Positions 6,705-6,773 of a stretch of DNA of 6,773 nt are shown one piece after another. Each line of letters opens with the position of its first letter. Position 1 is the stretch's first letter. The DNA is taken from positions 1 to 6,773 of the forward strand of contig JAGQQZ010000463.1 in the NCBI GenBank assembly GCA_020425915.1. Reading direction: 5' to 3'. The notes beneath the pieces were generated by a model that was given only the letters and a program-made list of their open reading frames with translations, ran no database searches and was not told the origin of the DNA. Made by a program: the position numbers and the translations under genes. The stretch is from Planctomycetota bacterium. Lineage in GTDB: Bacteria > Planctomycetota > UBA1135 > UBA2386.

Positions 6705-6773
6705 GGCGCCGATCGTAGCGCGGGTGCGGAGGTTGCGTGTGCTGGATCGGCGATGGGGTCGACGTGGGCCTCA

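Noticed and set aside
1..6773. CRISPR array, insertion sequence, tRNA or phage genes
   Set aside because: No direct-repeat array, transposase or integrase motif, or tRNA-like cloverleaf was seen. Nearly all bases are accounted for by five genes.

Overview
The window is GC-rich bacterial DNA with tightly packed genes, strong third-position G/C preference and few Shine-Dalgarno sites. The gene types suggest a Planctomycetota-like or other large-genome Gram-negative bacterium: a multi-domain secreted carboxypeptidase-regulatory-like protein, a TPR-containing membrane SGNH hydrolase, and a carbamoyltransferase with small membrane partners. That assignment is an inference from gene content and style. 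The window holds no rRNA, tRNA or other phylogenetic marker. I see no mobile element, CRISPR array, RNA gene or recent-transfer signature.

Layout: five genes fill almost all of the window. On the minus strand, 44-1792 (or 44-1741) encodes a membrane-anchored SGNH/GDSL hydrolase whose catalytic fold is interrupted by a long insertion. A short divergent intergenic region follows, with AT-rich -10-like boxes facing both ways. A plus-strand operon then runs 1838-5296. It encodes a 939-residue fusion of a NodU/TobZ-type O-carbamoyltransferase with a zinc ribbon and a class I SAM methyltransferase, then an SxtJ-family membrane protein (4-nt ATGA overlap), then a DUF5989-type single-span miniprotein (13-nt gap). 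Finally a minus-strand gene (5304-6704), convergent with the operon and 7 nt from its end, encodes a secreted protein made of about five CarboxypepD_reg-like beta-sandwich repeats. The ends (1-43 and 6705-6773) hold nothing I can identify.

How the genes may work together: carbamoyltransferase, SxtJ-like protein, DUF5989-like protein and SGNH hydrolase look like one small-molecule or glycan decoration module. A cytoplasmic enzyme would O-carbamoylate and methylate an acceptor near the membrane. The two small membrane proteins could tether it or pass on the product. The anchored hydrolase, with its catalytic domain probably outside the inner membrane, could trim or transfer an acyl group. The saxitoxin cluster has a comparable carbamoyltransferase plus small membrane protein arrangement (sxtI/sxtJ/sxtK, from memory), but nothing here indicates saxitoxin synthesis. 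The acceptor is unknown. The last gene may be unrelated.
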